Both the position numbers and the translations under genes were made by a program. From the NCBI RefSeq assembly GCF_023053635.1, contig NC_086172.1, positions 22,659,501 to 22,723,500 on the forward strand: a stretch of 64,000 nt of DNA, written 5' to 3'. Shown one piece after another: positions 11,512 to 23,100 of this stretch; positions within the stretch are counted from its first letter, which is position 1, and each line of letters begins with the position of its first letter. The notes beneath the pieces are model-generated. The model saw nothing but the letters and a program-made list of their open reading frames with translations, searched no databases and was not told the origin of the DNA. Origin of the DNA: Elgaria multicarinata webbii. Its lineage: Eukaryota > Chordata > Lepidosauria > Squamata > Anguidae.

Positions 11512-11688
11512 GGGCCTGTTCAGACAACATACTAAGCCATGGCTAGGCCGCTAACCATTTTACAGCAAAGGATTAGCGAGCATGTTTAAACCATAGTTAT
11601 GTAGCCACCATGGTTAGGAATGGTTCACACGACACAGTACACTCAAAATCCTCAACCACTGGGCATAGCATACCATCTGAACAGGGTC
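11512..11688. mobile_element. Palindromic MITE, CCTGTTCAGAC family
   Basis: Ends gcctgttcagacaacat and tctgaacagggtc, with inner accatggttaggaatgg. Related copies are at 25624-26084, 35102-35293 and 56814-56989. Confidence 0.65.
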
Positions 11689-11772
11689 ATTGTGTCTTGT
11701 TTGGCCCTGTTGTAGGAGGTAACTTCCATTTAAGACATTAAGAAGGAATCGATCCATCTCCTCCCCCTAATC

Positions 11773-11865
11773 CAGCCTTGCCCAACCTGTGCTCTAGATG
11801 TTGGCTGGGAATGTTGGGAGTTGCTGTCCCAGCACATCCGGAGCGCAGCAGTTTTGGGAAGGCTG
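11773..11865. mobile_element. hAT-type MITE, foldback family, short copy
   Basis: CAGCCTTGCCCAACCTG at the left and TTTTGGGAAGGCTG at the right; inner tgttgggagttgctgtcc. Confidence 0.55.
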
Positions 11866-11874
11866 TACACCTAA

Positions 11875-13135
11875 CCCTCCCTCTTCGCCCCGTCACATAA
11901 TTCCAGAATCCATGGAAGAATACATTAGCATAATGCTTATTACTAGGAATTTACCAGTCTAATGTTGCTCATTTTTGAAACTTAAGCAATCTAGATATGC
12001 AGAAAATTTTGAAACTTGGAAAAAGTTCAAACCTCCAGCTTTAATAGCAAAACAGTGTATTTGCTCACGGCCAGTCAGTCTCCTATAGGTCTACTGTTCA
12101 GCACTGGTTTATTTCCTCTATGCCAAACAGCACCTCACCAGACAGCACGTTTTTGACCTGAAAGAAACGTTTTAATCCTCTTGGGGGTTTTGTTTTGTTT
12201 TTGCCAGTTTGTATATCAGATAGTGCTCACTTTTGCTTTTTAATATTTGAAAAAAAACAGGATTTGGTGCTGGCTTTGTGTATCAGACCGATTAAGCTCA
12301 TTTTTATGGTTTTCTCAGCAAGTGGCAGCATGGGCTTTACATAAATTACTACAGAATATTGATTCTATCAACAGAAAAGTATTAAATGCAGGGAAGCCCC
12401 CACCCCAAATAGCAAATGATATAATTCTATATGCACAGAACAGCCCAATAGATGTCCCCATAGCATGAAGTCTAGCCAATCATTAAGGGCATCCTCACAA
12501 AAGCCAGCTCCCCAAAGGGTGGCAGGAGATCTTCCACCTTATTCGAGTTAAGCTGTAGGTGGTGTGCTTGAATTTCCTGAATTCTTGCCGACATCAGGGT
12601 CCTGTGCTATTCACCTTAACCATGCAGATCTTTGCTTTTTAAAGACCACTGTTTCAGGGCCTGGCAAAGCCCACTATGGGTAGAAATATACCTATGGCAC
12701 TCTCTGCAAGCATAGCACAGGGTCCTGCTAGGGCATCTCTGCACCATCCTCCAGCCAGCAGAATCACGAACCAACCACTGAACAGTGCCTCCCACTAATA
12801 GAACATACAACTTTTTAGCCTATGAAAAAAGGCATAAAGAACACCCTTCTTGCCTCTACTGGAGCCCAAAGACCTGCACCAGTGAGAGCAGGTGAGTTCT
12901 GCCTTGGGGGGTTTCTAGAACAGCTGCAGCCTGCCCAGGCCTTCTAGAAGCAGGACGAACAGCCAGAGCATCAGGGAAGAGGCCAAATATCACCCCCTTG
13001 TCTCCATTGGAGCCTGAAGAACTTCACTTGAGTGAGTGGAGCATGGGAGATCAGTGGCAGCAGGTTATAACAAACGTGGCTGTTTGTTGCATTCGGTGTT
13101 CTGGACGGAACGAGTGTGTGGCTGTATTTGTTAAT
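11875..13135. other. Intergenic, no gene seen
   Basis: No gene, RNA gene or clear mobile element recognised. Confidence 0.45.
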
Positions 13136-13144
13136 GCCTTAATG

Positions 13145-13444
13145 CAGTGGTTCTCAGCCTTCCTAATGCCGCGACCCTTTAATACAGTTCCTCATGTTGT
13201 GGTGACCCCCAACCATAAAATTATTTTCGTTCTTCTCTACACGATCCATTGTCATGGGATGGTTTGCTAATGAAAATAATACATAATAGCTTTAATAATA
13301 CAAAAGATGATACCTGACATAGTTCAGTCAATACAGTTTCCTAAGACCATCGGAAATATGTGTTTTCCGATGGTCTTAGGCGACCCCTGTGAAAGGGTCA
13401 TTCGACCCCCAAAGGGGTCCCGACCCACAGGTTGAGAACCGCTG
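13145..13444. mobile_element. SPIN-like hAT non-autonomous element, copy 1
   Basis: Terminal inverted repeats CAGTGGTTCTCA and TGAGAACCGCTG. An exact 8-bp duplication CCTTAATG lies at 13137-13144 and 13445-13452. An internal hairpin of about 17 bp (ctaagaccatcgg/ccgatggtcttag) lies at 13340-13380. The sequence matches my memory of SPACE INVADER (SPIN) hAT elements. Confidence 0.85.
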
Positions 13445-13504
13445 CCTTAATGCATTGGAAAGATTTCATGTATTTGTCCTTGGCTTACACACTACTGATT
13501 AATA

Positions 13505-13563
13505 TTGTAAACTGCCCAGAGAGCCTCAGCTATGGGGCGGTATATAAATGCAATAAATAAATA
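13505..13563 (+). mobile_element. L2-like LINE/SINE 3' tail
   Basis: gtaaactgcccagagagcct then atggggcggtatataaatgc and an (AAAT)n tail. Confidence 0.65.
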
Positions 13564-13939
13564 ATATAAACTGATACTGGGTCTTAACAGTTCGTTACCT
13601 GTACTGAATTAATTTGAAATGTTATCTTGTTGAAATGAATTGCTTGGGTTTTTTTTTAAAATGATATATTACTACAATTGATGTATTGAGAAGTCATTGT
13701 TTTTGTAGTGCCGCATTTGTTTTGTGAGCCACTTTGAGCGAAATGTGTGGGAAAACAGCATACAAATTAAAGATGCTGATAAGCAATTTCCGATTAACCT
13801 ACATATCCCACTTGCAAACAACTAGTTTCAGAGGAAAGACGCTCTACCCTTTTCAACGGTAATAACATGTCAAACCAATACATTTTAACTAGCAGCTTAT
13901 GAGTAACAAAAGATGAAAAAGCCTGGGTGTTGCAATAGT

Positions 13940-13945
13940 TTTATT
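13940..13945 (-). terminator. EEF1B2: EEF1B2 polyadenylation signal AATAAA
   Basis: AATAAA on the minus strand, 18 nt after the stop codon. This gives a very short 3' UTR with cleavage expected near 13920-13925, as is usual for this abundant TOP mRNA. Confidence 0.85.
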
Positions 13946-13962
13946 CTTGATGCTACCAGGAC

Positions 13963-14117
13963 TTAGATTTTGTTGAAAGCTGCTACGTCCATTGATTGTA
14001 CAAAATCTTCAAATTCCGTGATCTTCTCTTCCAACAGATCAGTTCCAACTTTATCATCTTCTACTACACACTGAATTTGAAGCTTCTTGATTCCATAACC
14101 AACTGGAACCAGTTTTG
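13963..14117 (-). CDS. EEF1B2: EEF1B2 coding exon 6 (terminal)
   Basis: 155 nt; acceptor ctttctag, stop TAA at 13965-13963. Encodes [20 protein letters not shown] through the catalytic C-terminus [13 protein letters not shown]. Confidence 0.96.
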
Positions 14118-17100
14118 CTAGAAAGAAAATGAAACAGGTGTTAGAACCAGTGTTCTACCCTTCCTAGGGGCAGAAGCATGCCTGGAACCAATCTGCTCAG
14201 TCTGCATCTGTGGGGAGGCTAGCAACCAGGCACCTGAATTAGAAAGCAAACAAAACCCCGCCATCTCATGTTCAGGCAAAGTGTGTTTTAGTTTAACTCA
14301 GTGGAGCGAAAAAAATATCCCATAAGGGGAGCCCACTCTCCTAGACTGTCAATGGGGAAGCAAGGACACCTAAAAACATCAGAAGAGCCCTGCTGGATCA
14401 GACCAAGGGTCCATCTAGTCCAGCACTCTGTTCACACAGTGGCCAACCAGCCGTTGGCCAGGAATGAACAAGCAGGTGCAACAGCACTCTCCCACCCATG
14501 TTCCCCAGAAACTGGTGCACACAGGCTTACTGCCTCAGATACTGGAGGTAGCACATAACCATCAGGGCTAGTAGCCATCGATCACTTAAGTCTCACATGT
14601 GACAGAAGGCTGTTTTTATTTTAAAATATGATTAGGTAATGCACCCTCTATGATGCTTTATGGGGTGGGGGCTTGGGAGAATGACAGTAGGATTGCTAAA
14701 GCTCTAGAGGCTTCATAACAGATTTCTTAAATCATTTCTAGTACTCCCTAGAGAGACCCCAGCATCCGAAGCTGGCTCCTCTATTACTGCAAGAATCCAT
14801 TGCTACCTACTGAGACTTCATAAAAGAAAAGGTCCTACCTACCCAGCAGCTAGTAAGGGTGGCATACATTAGTATACAGCCAAAATAAATCCAAAGACAA
14901 TTTTTGTTTCGATTTATTAAAAGAGATCCTTTTTCTGAAAGCAGTGGGGAGGAGCCCAAAACCGATGAGCCTGGTAAGTTTTATCAAAGAGCTTTGGACT
15001 TGCTGCAGAGCACATTTCACCAGCAATCTAATAATGACTGCCTGCACTTGAGACTTCACCAAGTAAGAAATTACAGTGCATTCCATCACTGATCTGCACA
15101 CATATGCCCCCTCCCCCTTAAAAAACACCACCACCAAGCTCTCTCAATAGCATTTGGTGCTGGTGTACAGGCACCATCCTGGCAGTGCTAGCTCTCATCC
15201 CATCTGAGGCCTTAGCTAGACCTACCTTATAGTCTGCGACGGAGGAGGGAAGATCTTGCGTTGTGATTAACGCGAGATCCCTCCTCCATTTACAAGTGAG
15301 GTGAGATGACCTCAGGAAGGGAGGCATTGTGCCCGCCATTTTTAAAAAAGAAACAGGAGCGCACAAACGGTCGTGCACAAAGGTACGTCCATTTTAAAAA
15401 AATAACTTAATTTCACAGCTCCCCCCAACCTGCTCCTGAGGAGTGCTGCGCCCCGTGCGTGGAGCCGGGTCAAGCTGCGGCAACGGGCCACACGTTCTAC
15501 GGTCTCAGCCCGGAACCGCGGAAAAAGCGGGCCCAAAGGGGAGGGCGAGATCCCGGGGCAAGGGAGGGATGATCCCTCCCTGATCCCAGGATCCCCTGTG
15601 CGTCATGTGGACGCACAGGGACGATCGCGGGGTTTGCCCTGGGGTTTCGCCTAGTCTAGCTAAGGCCTGACTCTCAGATACAGGCAGAAAGGAAAAATCC
15701 AGTGGGAAAAGTTTTAGAAACCACACCCTTGCCTGCATCTGTCATAGGCAGGTAGGCGCTGATTGTGGAGTCATCTGGATTGCATGATCCATTCCAGAGT
15801 TTTGATGAAACTCTGCAAGAATTCCACACTCTGCCAAATCCAGTAGAGAGGAACTGGGTGGTTCCATTGAACCACAGCTGTCAGAAGACTGTCCATCAGA
15901 AGCTTCCAAGGGTTTCTCAGCAGGCAGAAGGCGATAAAGGGAGCGTCACCGCTCTGTGAACCATGCTTAGGAAAGACGTCCCCTAGGCTCCCCTTTAAGA
16001 GCATGGACCCTTGTGCTCAACCACTATGCTATGACCTTTCCAACACACCAGTCCATTACTTACAAGAGCCCCAAACCAGGCCATCGGCCTGAATGCTTCT
16101 GACGCACTCCTCCAGTTTGGCCATATCGGTCTCGTCATCCCAGGGCTTGACATCCAACAAAATGGAGGACTTGGCAACGAGAGTTGGTTCTAGTGAAACC
16201 AAAGAACAGCTCAGTAAAAACAGCAGGAAAAAATTGTTCTAATTAAAACCAAGAACTCACCGCAAAAGCATTGTTGCACATTTTCTTACACTTCCCAAGA
16301 AAAAAATTAGATTGGGTTCCAGCTTTTCAGGAAGCTGGTGGTATGATACATTAAATAAAGTACTTCTAAACTTTTAAGATGGGCTTAAATTCTCCAACTA
16401 GAATATCACAACCTAACATATAGAGATATAGTCTTGTCTGTTACACTTAAGTTCCCTTCCCCTGATTGAGAAAGGAGCATTATCTAGTGCAACTGCTGAT
16501 TTTCCACAGTTGGAATACTGCAACTGCTACAGTACAGAACAGTTTCAGGCCAGTAGCTGTGGAATTCTGAATTAGTTATTAGTAGTCGTTATTTCACTAT
16601 CAGCAGCAAAACCCAGGATTAACTCATCAGCAATCTGACCTACTTCTATATGACTGCCTCTAAAGAGCAATGTTCAACATATGCACGGTGACTTTAATTC
16701 ATAATGAGATTAATCTAAGAAGAAATTCAAAGTGAGTACACTGAAAGACCCAAAGGCTGATCAACATACTTTTGGCTTTCTTGGATTCATACTGAGCAAG
16801 CCGCTCCTCCCTTAATCTTTTTGCTTCTTCGCTTTCCTGTAGAAAAGAAAAAGACCAGGTTAAACAAAACAGAGTAACCGTTTCCATATACCGGGGCTTG
16901 CTTGGAACATGAGATTGCTGAACAAGAGAGAAGGAAATCTGATTGTGTTCACCAGGGACTCAATAGGGATTATGGTCTCTATGCACATTACAAAGGCTCT
17001 TGTTGCACCTTGTGATTTGTAACTGTTGCTTTTAAGAGGATGGAATGCTTGCTGCGGGTCTACCGGTTTAATTGTCTTTTCAGACTCAAAGTCTCCAGGT

Positions 17101-20100
17101 CCACGTATAGTACCTGATGAAATGGGTTGTAATCTATGAAAACTCATGCTAATTTTATTAAAATATTAGAACTAAAACAGTTAGTCCATGGCCTGGTTCG
17201 CATAATAACCATGGCTTAAAGATGGTGGCTTGTTGAAGTTGCAGCCCATGCCAGGTGCTGGTTGCCTAATCACCTGCTCTGGGGGTGTGGCTAGTTGGAG
17301 GGGAAAACAACCCTCCAATGACCCAAAAACAAGCCATCGGGTTGAAGGTTGTTTCCCTTTCAAACAAGCCATGCCGCCCAAGTTCAGACGACACGACAAG
17401 CTGTGCCATTTGCGTTTATTCAAATGGAGCCCAGAACGCCCTGGAGTTTAAAAAACGCAATGTGACTTGTTTAACTTGAAGCTCTAGTGCGAAATGGGTC
17501 TATATGTACACTACACTTAATCCTTGAATTTGTAAACAGAAGGAAATTTGTAAACAGAAGGGAAAAACCACTACATTATAATATTATTTCCATATAGCGA
17601 TCAGCTACAACTGGATCATTCAGGTAAAACAAATCATCATGATTTCAGCCGAAAGATGGTGATTTGGTTTTGTTCATCATGTCACCAGTCAAAAGCTTGA
17701 AAAAATGTGCAAGTTGTTCATGAGAACTCCCTTTAAAAAGAACTCCAATCTCTACAGAAACATTTCAACACACACTACGGTGCATAAACTGGGCAACAGA
17801 AAAAGGATTCTGGGTACCTCTTCTTCATCAGAGCCAAATAGATCAATGTCGTCATCATCTTTGCTGTCTCCACCTGTTGTGTCTTCAACATCTGCAGGAC
17901 CATATTTTCCCAAAGCTTTCTTCACTCCAGGCAGACTAAGTGAACAGACAAGCTTTCCTTATTTACAGTGCCCTCTTCATAATGGTATGCACTCCAGAAT
18001 TAAATTGCAAAAGTGCAACCCGGTTTTGCCAATCAATTAACCAGGGCTACCACTGAACTGCACTGACATTTCAAAGTCAAGACACCAGATGCCAGTTAAC
18101 AAAGGCACCTGCTGCCCAGCTGGCTAGCTTGCTATGCCTCGCACATATAAACATCAGAGAACCAAGTCAGCGTATGCAGCAGAACAAGGTGAGAATATGG
18201 TGGTCGAATGAACTGCACAATTTCGGACTGCAGGTGAGGGAGTACTATTTTTTTACTGCTCCCACTCATTTAAATATTCCCTGGAATTAGGTAATTAGCA
18301 CATGGGGAGGATTCTAGCCGAGCCCTTTGCCTGCAGATTTTTTATTTACAATTTTTAGTATTGGGGAGCAATAAAAAAATATTTATTTTTCTACTTTCAG
18401 TCCATTTGACAATCTCATTTTGCTGCACGTGAAGGACTAGGAACAAGCAAAATGTATATCATGACATAACATTTCCTTCTATTATCTGGTTTTCCCTGAG
18501 GTGTTCACATAACAATCATATATCGTTGGCCTTAAATTAGGTTCATATCTGCTCTGGCAAACTGAACAGTACTATGCAACCAACAGATCAACCTAAAAAT
18601 ACCTATGTATAATTGATCACCTTGAGACAACTGCAGAGTTCTTCACGAAAGCCTCATAAACCCTGAACTCACCCAGTCCTGTTTTTTTTGGTGAAGGGTT
18701 AAACAGCTCATTAAGCCCAGTAATGGAATAGGATTAAATGTTTTGTCAGACCTAGCACTTTGTTTAGAGTGGCTTCAAAATTTAAAACACACACATCCTA
18801 ATGCAGTGCTAGACAGATGCCTTTTTAAATGGAGGAAGTACAAACATTTTTAAAGCATGAGAACAGCTCCACCTGGTGCCTGACATTATAGACTGGCCTA
18901 TAGAACACTGAATCTTGTATATTTATTAAATTGTCACAGACATATTTTTTGAAGAGCAGTAGTTAACAGTTGAGTAGAGCCCCTGCTTACATTTTAACGG
19001 CATGAATAATGTTCTAGGATGTTTTATTGCGGCTTCTGCTAATAGTACAAAACCAATTTCTGGTAAAAAAATTATCTATTATCCCTAACTCTAAAAATCA
19101 TGCTCCTATTTAGAGAATCTGTTAGGTCAAATCCCTATGAACAAGAGATTTTAAGTGAGAGGAACAGCTGTATAATTCGTATGCAGCTCAACGTGAAATT
19201 CGGTCACCCTAGTATTGTGCTTAGTGTTTGAGAAGGCAAGGAAGATGGGAGAGACAGTCCCATTTTCAACGCAAGGAGGTTTGTAAAGAACTAGATTGAG
19301 AGCAGTGGTGGGGCAGAGAACAGATACTGCAAGTGAAGTACCTTTCTTAAGGAAGACCTCAGTTTCCAGGAATAGCATCTTTCATGAGTAATAATATTCT
19401 CTAAAAAAAGAAATGAATATTTCACAATTTCCCTTGCAGATAAGCCTTGCAGTCGACGTTAATGCAACTTAGCTTCAACACTTAACATTAAACACTATCT
19501 TCTCAAACACCATCAACAGAAGTTAGTTAGGATACTACAAGGACAGCTTCAGGATCTTTCAAAAGCCAGGATTTGGGACAGGTTCTCTAAGTGGCACATT
19601 TATGAGAAATTTTCAAGCCGAAATACAACAGCATGATTTTCCAAGGGATGTTAAACCCACCTTATTATTTATTACATTTTTATACCTCTGGGAGGTTCAC
19701 CACGCCTTGTACGTAAGCTCTAGCCCAGTAGCCATAGGCTACAACAAATAGTATGCAGAGGAGTGAACAGGCTGACAGAGCACACTGTCTCTCTTGTGCA
19801 CCCAGCACAGAGACCACACAGCAATGCCACACTGGGGGACCCTCCCTTCCTTTCTCCCGGCATAGAAATGCAGATGGTGCTACAAGAGGAGCAAAGCTTT
19901 CTGTCTCTTTTCTGCTACCCCCCCCCCCCCCCCAGGCTCATTTGACATTTCTGGCAGGCTAGTAAACTTCGTGGGTTTACCAGGCTGGGTTAAAGATTAT
20001 TAGGCTTTTCTACCACTGGATTTATTTAATGCCCACAGAAAATTGCTCTTCAACATCAAAAATGTGACCTAAGCGTTATGAGCGTGTAAAGTACCAGAAC

Positions 20101-23100
20101 AGGATTGAGGGACAGTATGCCAGACAAGCTTGCTCGAATATTATCTGTACAGTAAACCATTCAATTAATGCAATTGTTACTGATGTGTGTTTTTCAAGAA
20201 TTTTTGGAACTGGAAACTTTCTGATTTCCTAAATCTGCTGGAATCTGATTAGTTTAGATTATGCGTACTCCTCATTTTAAGATTACGCCCCTTCCACTCC
20301 TTCCTGCATTTGTGGTAAATAGGAAGCACGTATAGAATATGGTTCCTCAAGCAGAGTCATCAGAAAGAAGCTAATCACAACCTTGAAATTGCCTAGTTCA
20401 ACTGGTAATAACACATTTATTATGTCCGGAACAAAGGCTGAAAACCCAAGATGAAATATAATCCAAATGGCACAAAGTGAATCCTACCTTGCCTTTTGTC
20501 TTTCGTAAGACTTAATGTGGTTGTACCATCGGAGGGCATGGAAGAGCTCAGTGGGAGGGGGAACACCAACTGCTTCAAATACTGCGACATCCGCCTGGGA
20601 TGGGACATACCTATAAGACACGCAGGGCAAAGTGGGTTTATTCCACGTAAACAACTAGCACATAATTATTATAAATTAAAAAATAATCACAGCAAGTCAT
20701 TCAGATTTACTCCTAAATAGTAACTGAATTTTACAAAATCTGAAGAGAATTCTAATGACAATCTGTCTTTAAAACAATTCTGAAGAATCATAGAATAGCA
20801 GAGTTGGAAGGGGCCTACAAGGCCATCGAGTCCAACCCCCTGCTCAATGCAGGAATCCACCCTAAAGCATCCCTGATAGATGGTTGTCCAGCTGCCTCTT
20901 CAATGCCTCTAGTGTGGGAGAGCCCACAACCTCCCTAGGTAACTGATTCCATTGTCGTACTGCTCTAACAGTCAGGAAGTTTTTCCTGATGTCTAGCTGG
21001 AATCTGGCTTCCTTTAATTTAAGCCCGTTATTCCGTGTCCTGCACTCTGGGAGGATCAAGAAGAGATCCTGGCCCTCCTCTGTGTGACAACCTTTTAAGT
21101 AGTTGAAGAGTGCTATCATGTCTCCCCTCAATCTTCTCTTCTCCAGGCTAAACATGCCCAGTTCTTTCAGTCTCTCTTCATAGGGCTTTGTTTCCAGACC
21201 CCTGATCATCCTGGTTGCCCTCCTCTGAACACGCTCCAGCTTGTCTGCGTCCTTCTTGAATTGTGGAGCCCAGAACTGGACGCAATACTCTAGATGAGGC
21301 CTAACCAGGGCTGAATAGAGAGGAACCAGTACCTCACGTGATTTGGAAGCTATACTTCTATTAATGCAGCCCAAAATAGCATTTGCCTTTCTTGCAGCCA
21401 TATCGCACTGTTGGCTGATATTCAGTTTGAGTTCTGGAGAACTCAAAAGATTACACTGTATTTTGTGGCCTTTGAGATGGATTAAGAAAATCATTATGGT
21501 GATACAATTTTGTAAAAATATATATATTTTCATAGCACTTTCTTCAGAAACTCAATCAAGCTTTGTGATAAGGCAGGGGCTGTATTCACATGAACACAAG
21601 CGAAGAGCATTAAATACTTTGCCATGCACAAGCCTTCTATTTTCTGTAAACAACCTGACTGACTAATCTAGCGTTTAACCCACCAACAAACCATTGGTTA
21701 ATTGCTGGGTTGTTTAGGCCCTTAACAAGTCTTTGGTCCAGGTTCACATGCCACTCTGACAACCTCAGATTATACTGATCAGATGTAATCTCAAAACAGA
21801 AGCAGCTTGCGTGTGGATTAATTAATAGCCCCACAGTATACAAGATCACTTGCCCCAAGCTAGATAATCATGTTCGATTATAACCACAAGGATGTATGTG
21901 CCAGAATTCTCCACTGCTTTCTATGGAAAAAGGAATGGAACATTTTTATTCTGATCATAGATCTGTGTACTACTGTACTTTGAACACTTGAAATGTCTGC
22001 CTATTTATCATGACAGAAAAAAATGAAATCACCATGTTCAAAGGCAGTATACCTCTGAATAACAAACGCCAGTGAGAAAAACTCATTATTACACACAAAA
22101 TTCAGCTCTTGAAACTTCTTGGCAAGTGCTCAAAAAGGACCTTTTACAGTGGTGTACCAAGAACTGAAATTTCCAATACAGACACATGCAACTGATTCAA
22201 TACAGGCTCAAGCGCTCCCATGAGTAGGCTTTTGAGTTGGCTATATCTTCAGAAGGTTGTGCAAATAGGCTTTCAGTAAGAAACAAAAAGGAAACACAGA
22301 TTATGAAGGATTTCTTAGAATAGCTTCCCATGTGAACATATGTAATTTTGGCTAAGAATTATTAATTAAAGTTACCAGCTATCAATCAAAGGGCTAGAGT
22401 AGATGTGATATTAAGCATGCGCCTGGCCCTGGGGTGCTGAATTTTTACTTAATAACGGTGGCATTGCCCTGATCCAGATTGGGAGAGCAGCTTGAGGAAA
22501 GGGTTAATTTTCCTCTTCCTCCAAGCCATGGTCCTGATCCAGATTACACCCTGCAGGTGTTAGTCAACAAAGTGCTAACATGTGTATTTTGACCCTTACG
22601 TTCTTCTCTATTGTCAGAGATTAAGGGCTACTTCAGAGATTAAGGGCACAATCCAATGGACTGGGCTCTCACTGCTCCGGGGCTTCTGAGATTCCTATGC
22701 CCTTCCAGGTTGAAAGCTGGTAGGGCGTGAGGAACAGCAATCTTCGCTTCCTCGGCCTATGATCGCCTGTATTTTTGCTAGATGGGCATTTCAGCCCATT
22801 TAGTGAGGGTGCTTGGATGGGGGAAAGGAGGCGGCTCAGGATAACTTGTATCCTGGCCTCTCTAGTCTCCTCCCCTTCCTTACCCATCACCTCCTTTCCT
22901 CCTCTGAGGTTGCTTTTCCAACATCAGGGAAGCAGCTGGCACAGTTCTTTCCACACCAGATGCGAGGGGGATGAGTATGGTTCTCAACTACTTCTGAGGT
23001 AAAAGCACAGTCCTCAACCTCTGAGAGGTTTTCAAGCCACCCTATGATCCCTAGGAAGTTCCCAGGGACCACACAATAACTCCGAAAACACTTCTCAATG

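Noticed and set aside
1-13900. GPR1 (CMKLR2) coding sequence expected beyond EEF1B2 by synteny
   Set aside because: No seven-transmembrane receptor sequence was found on either strand; it would lie to the left of the window.
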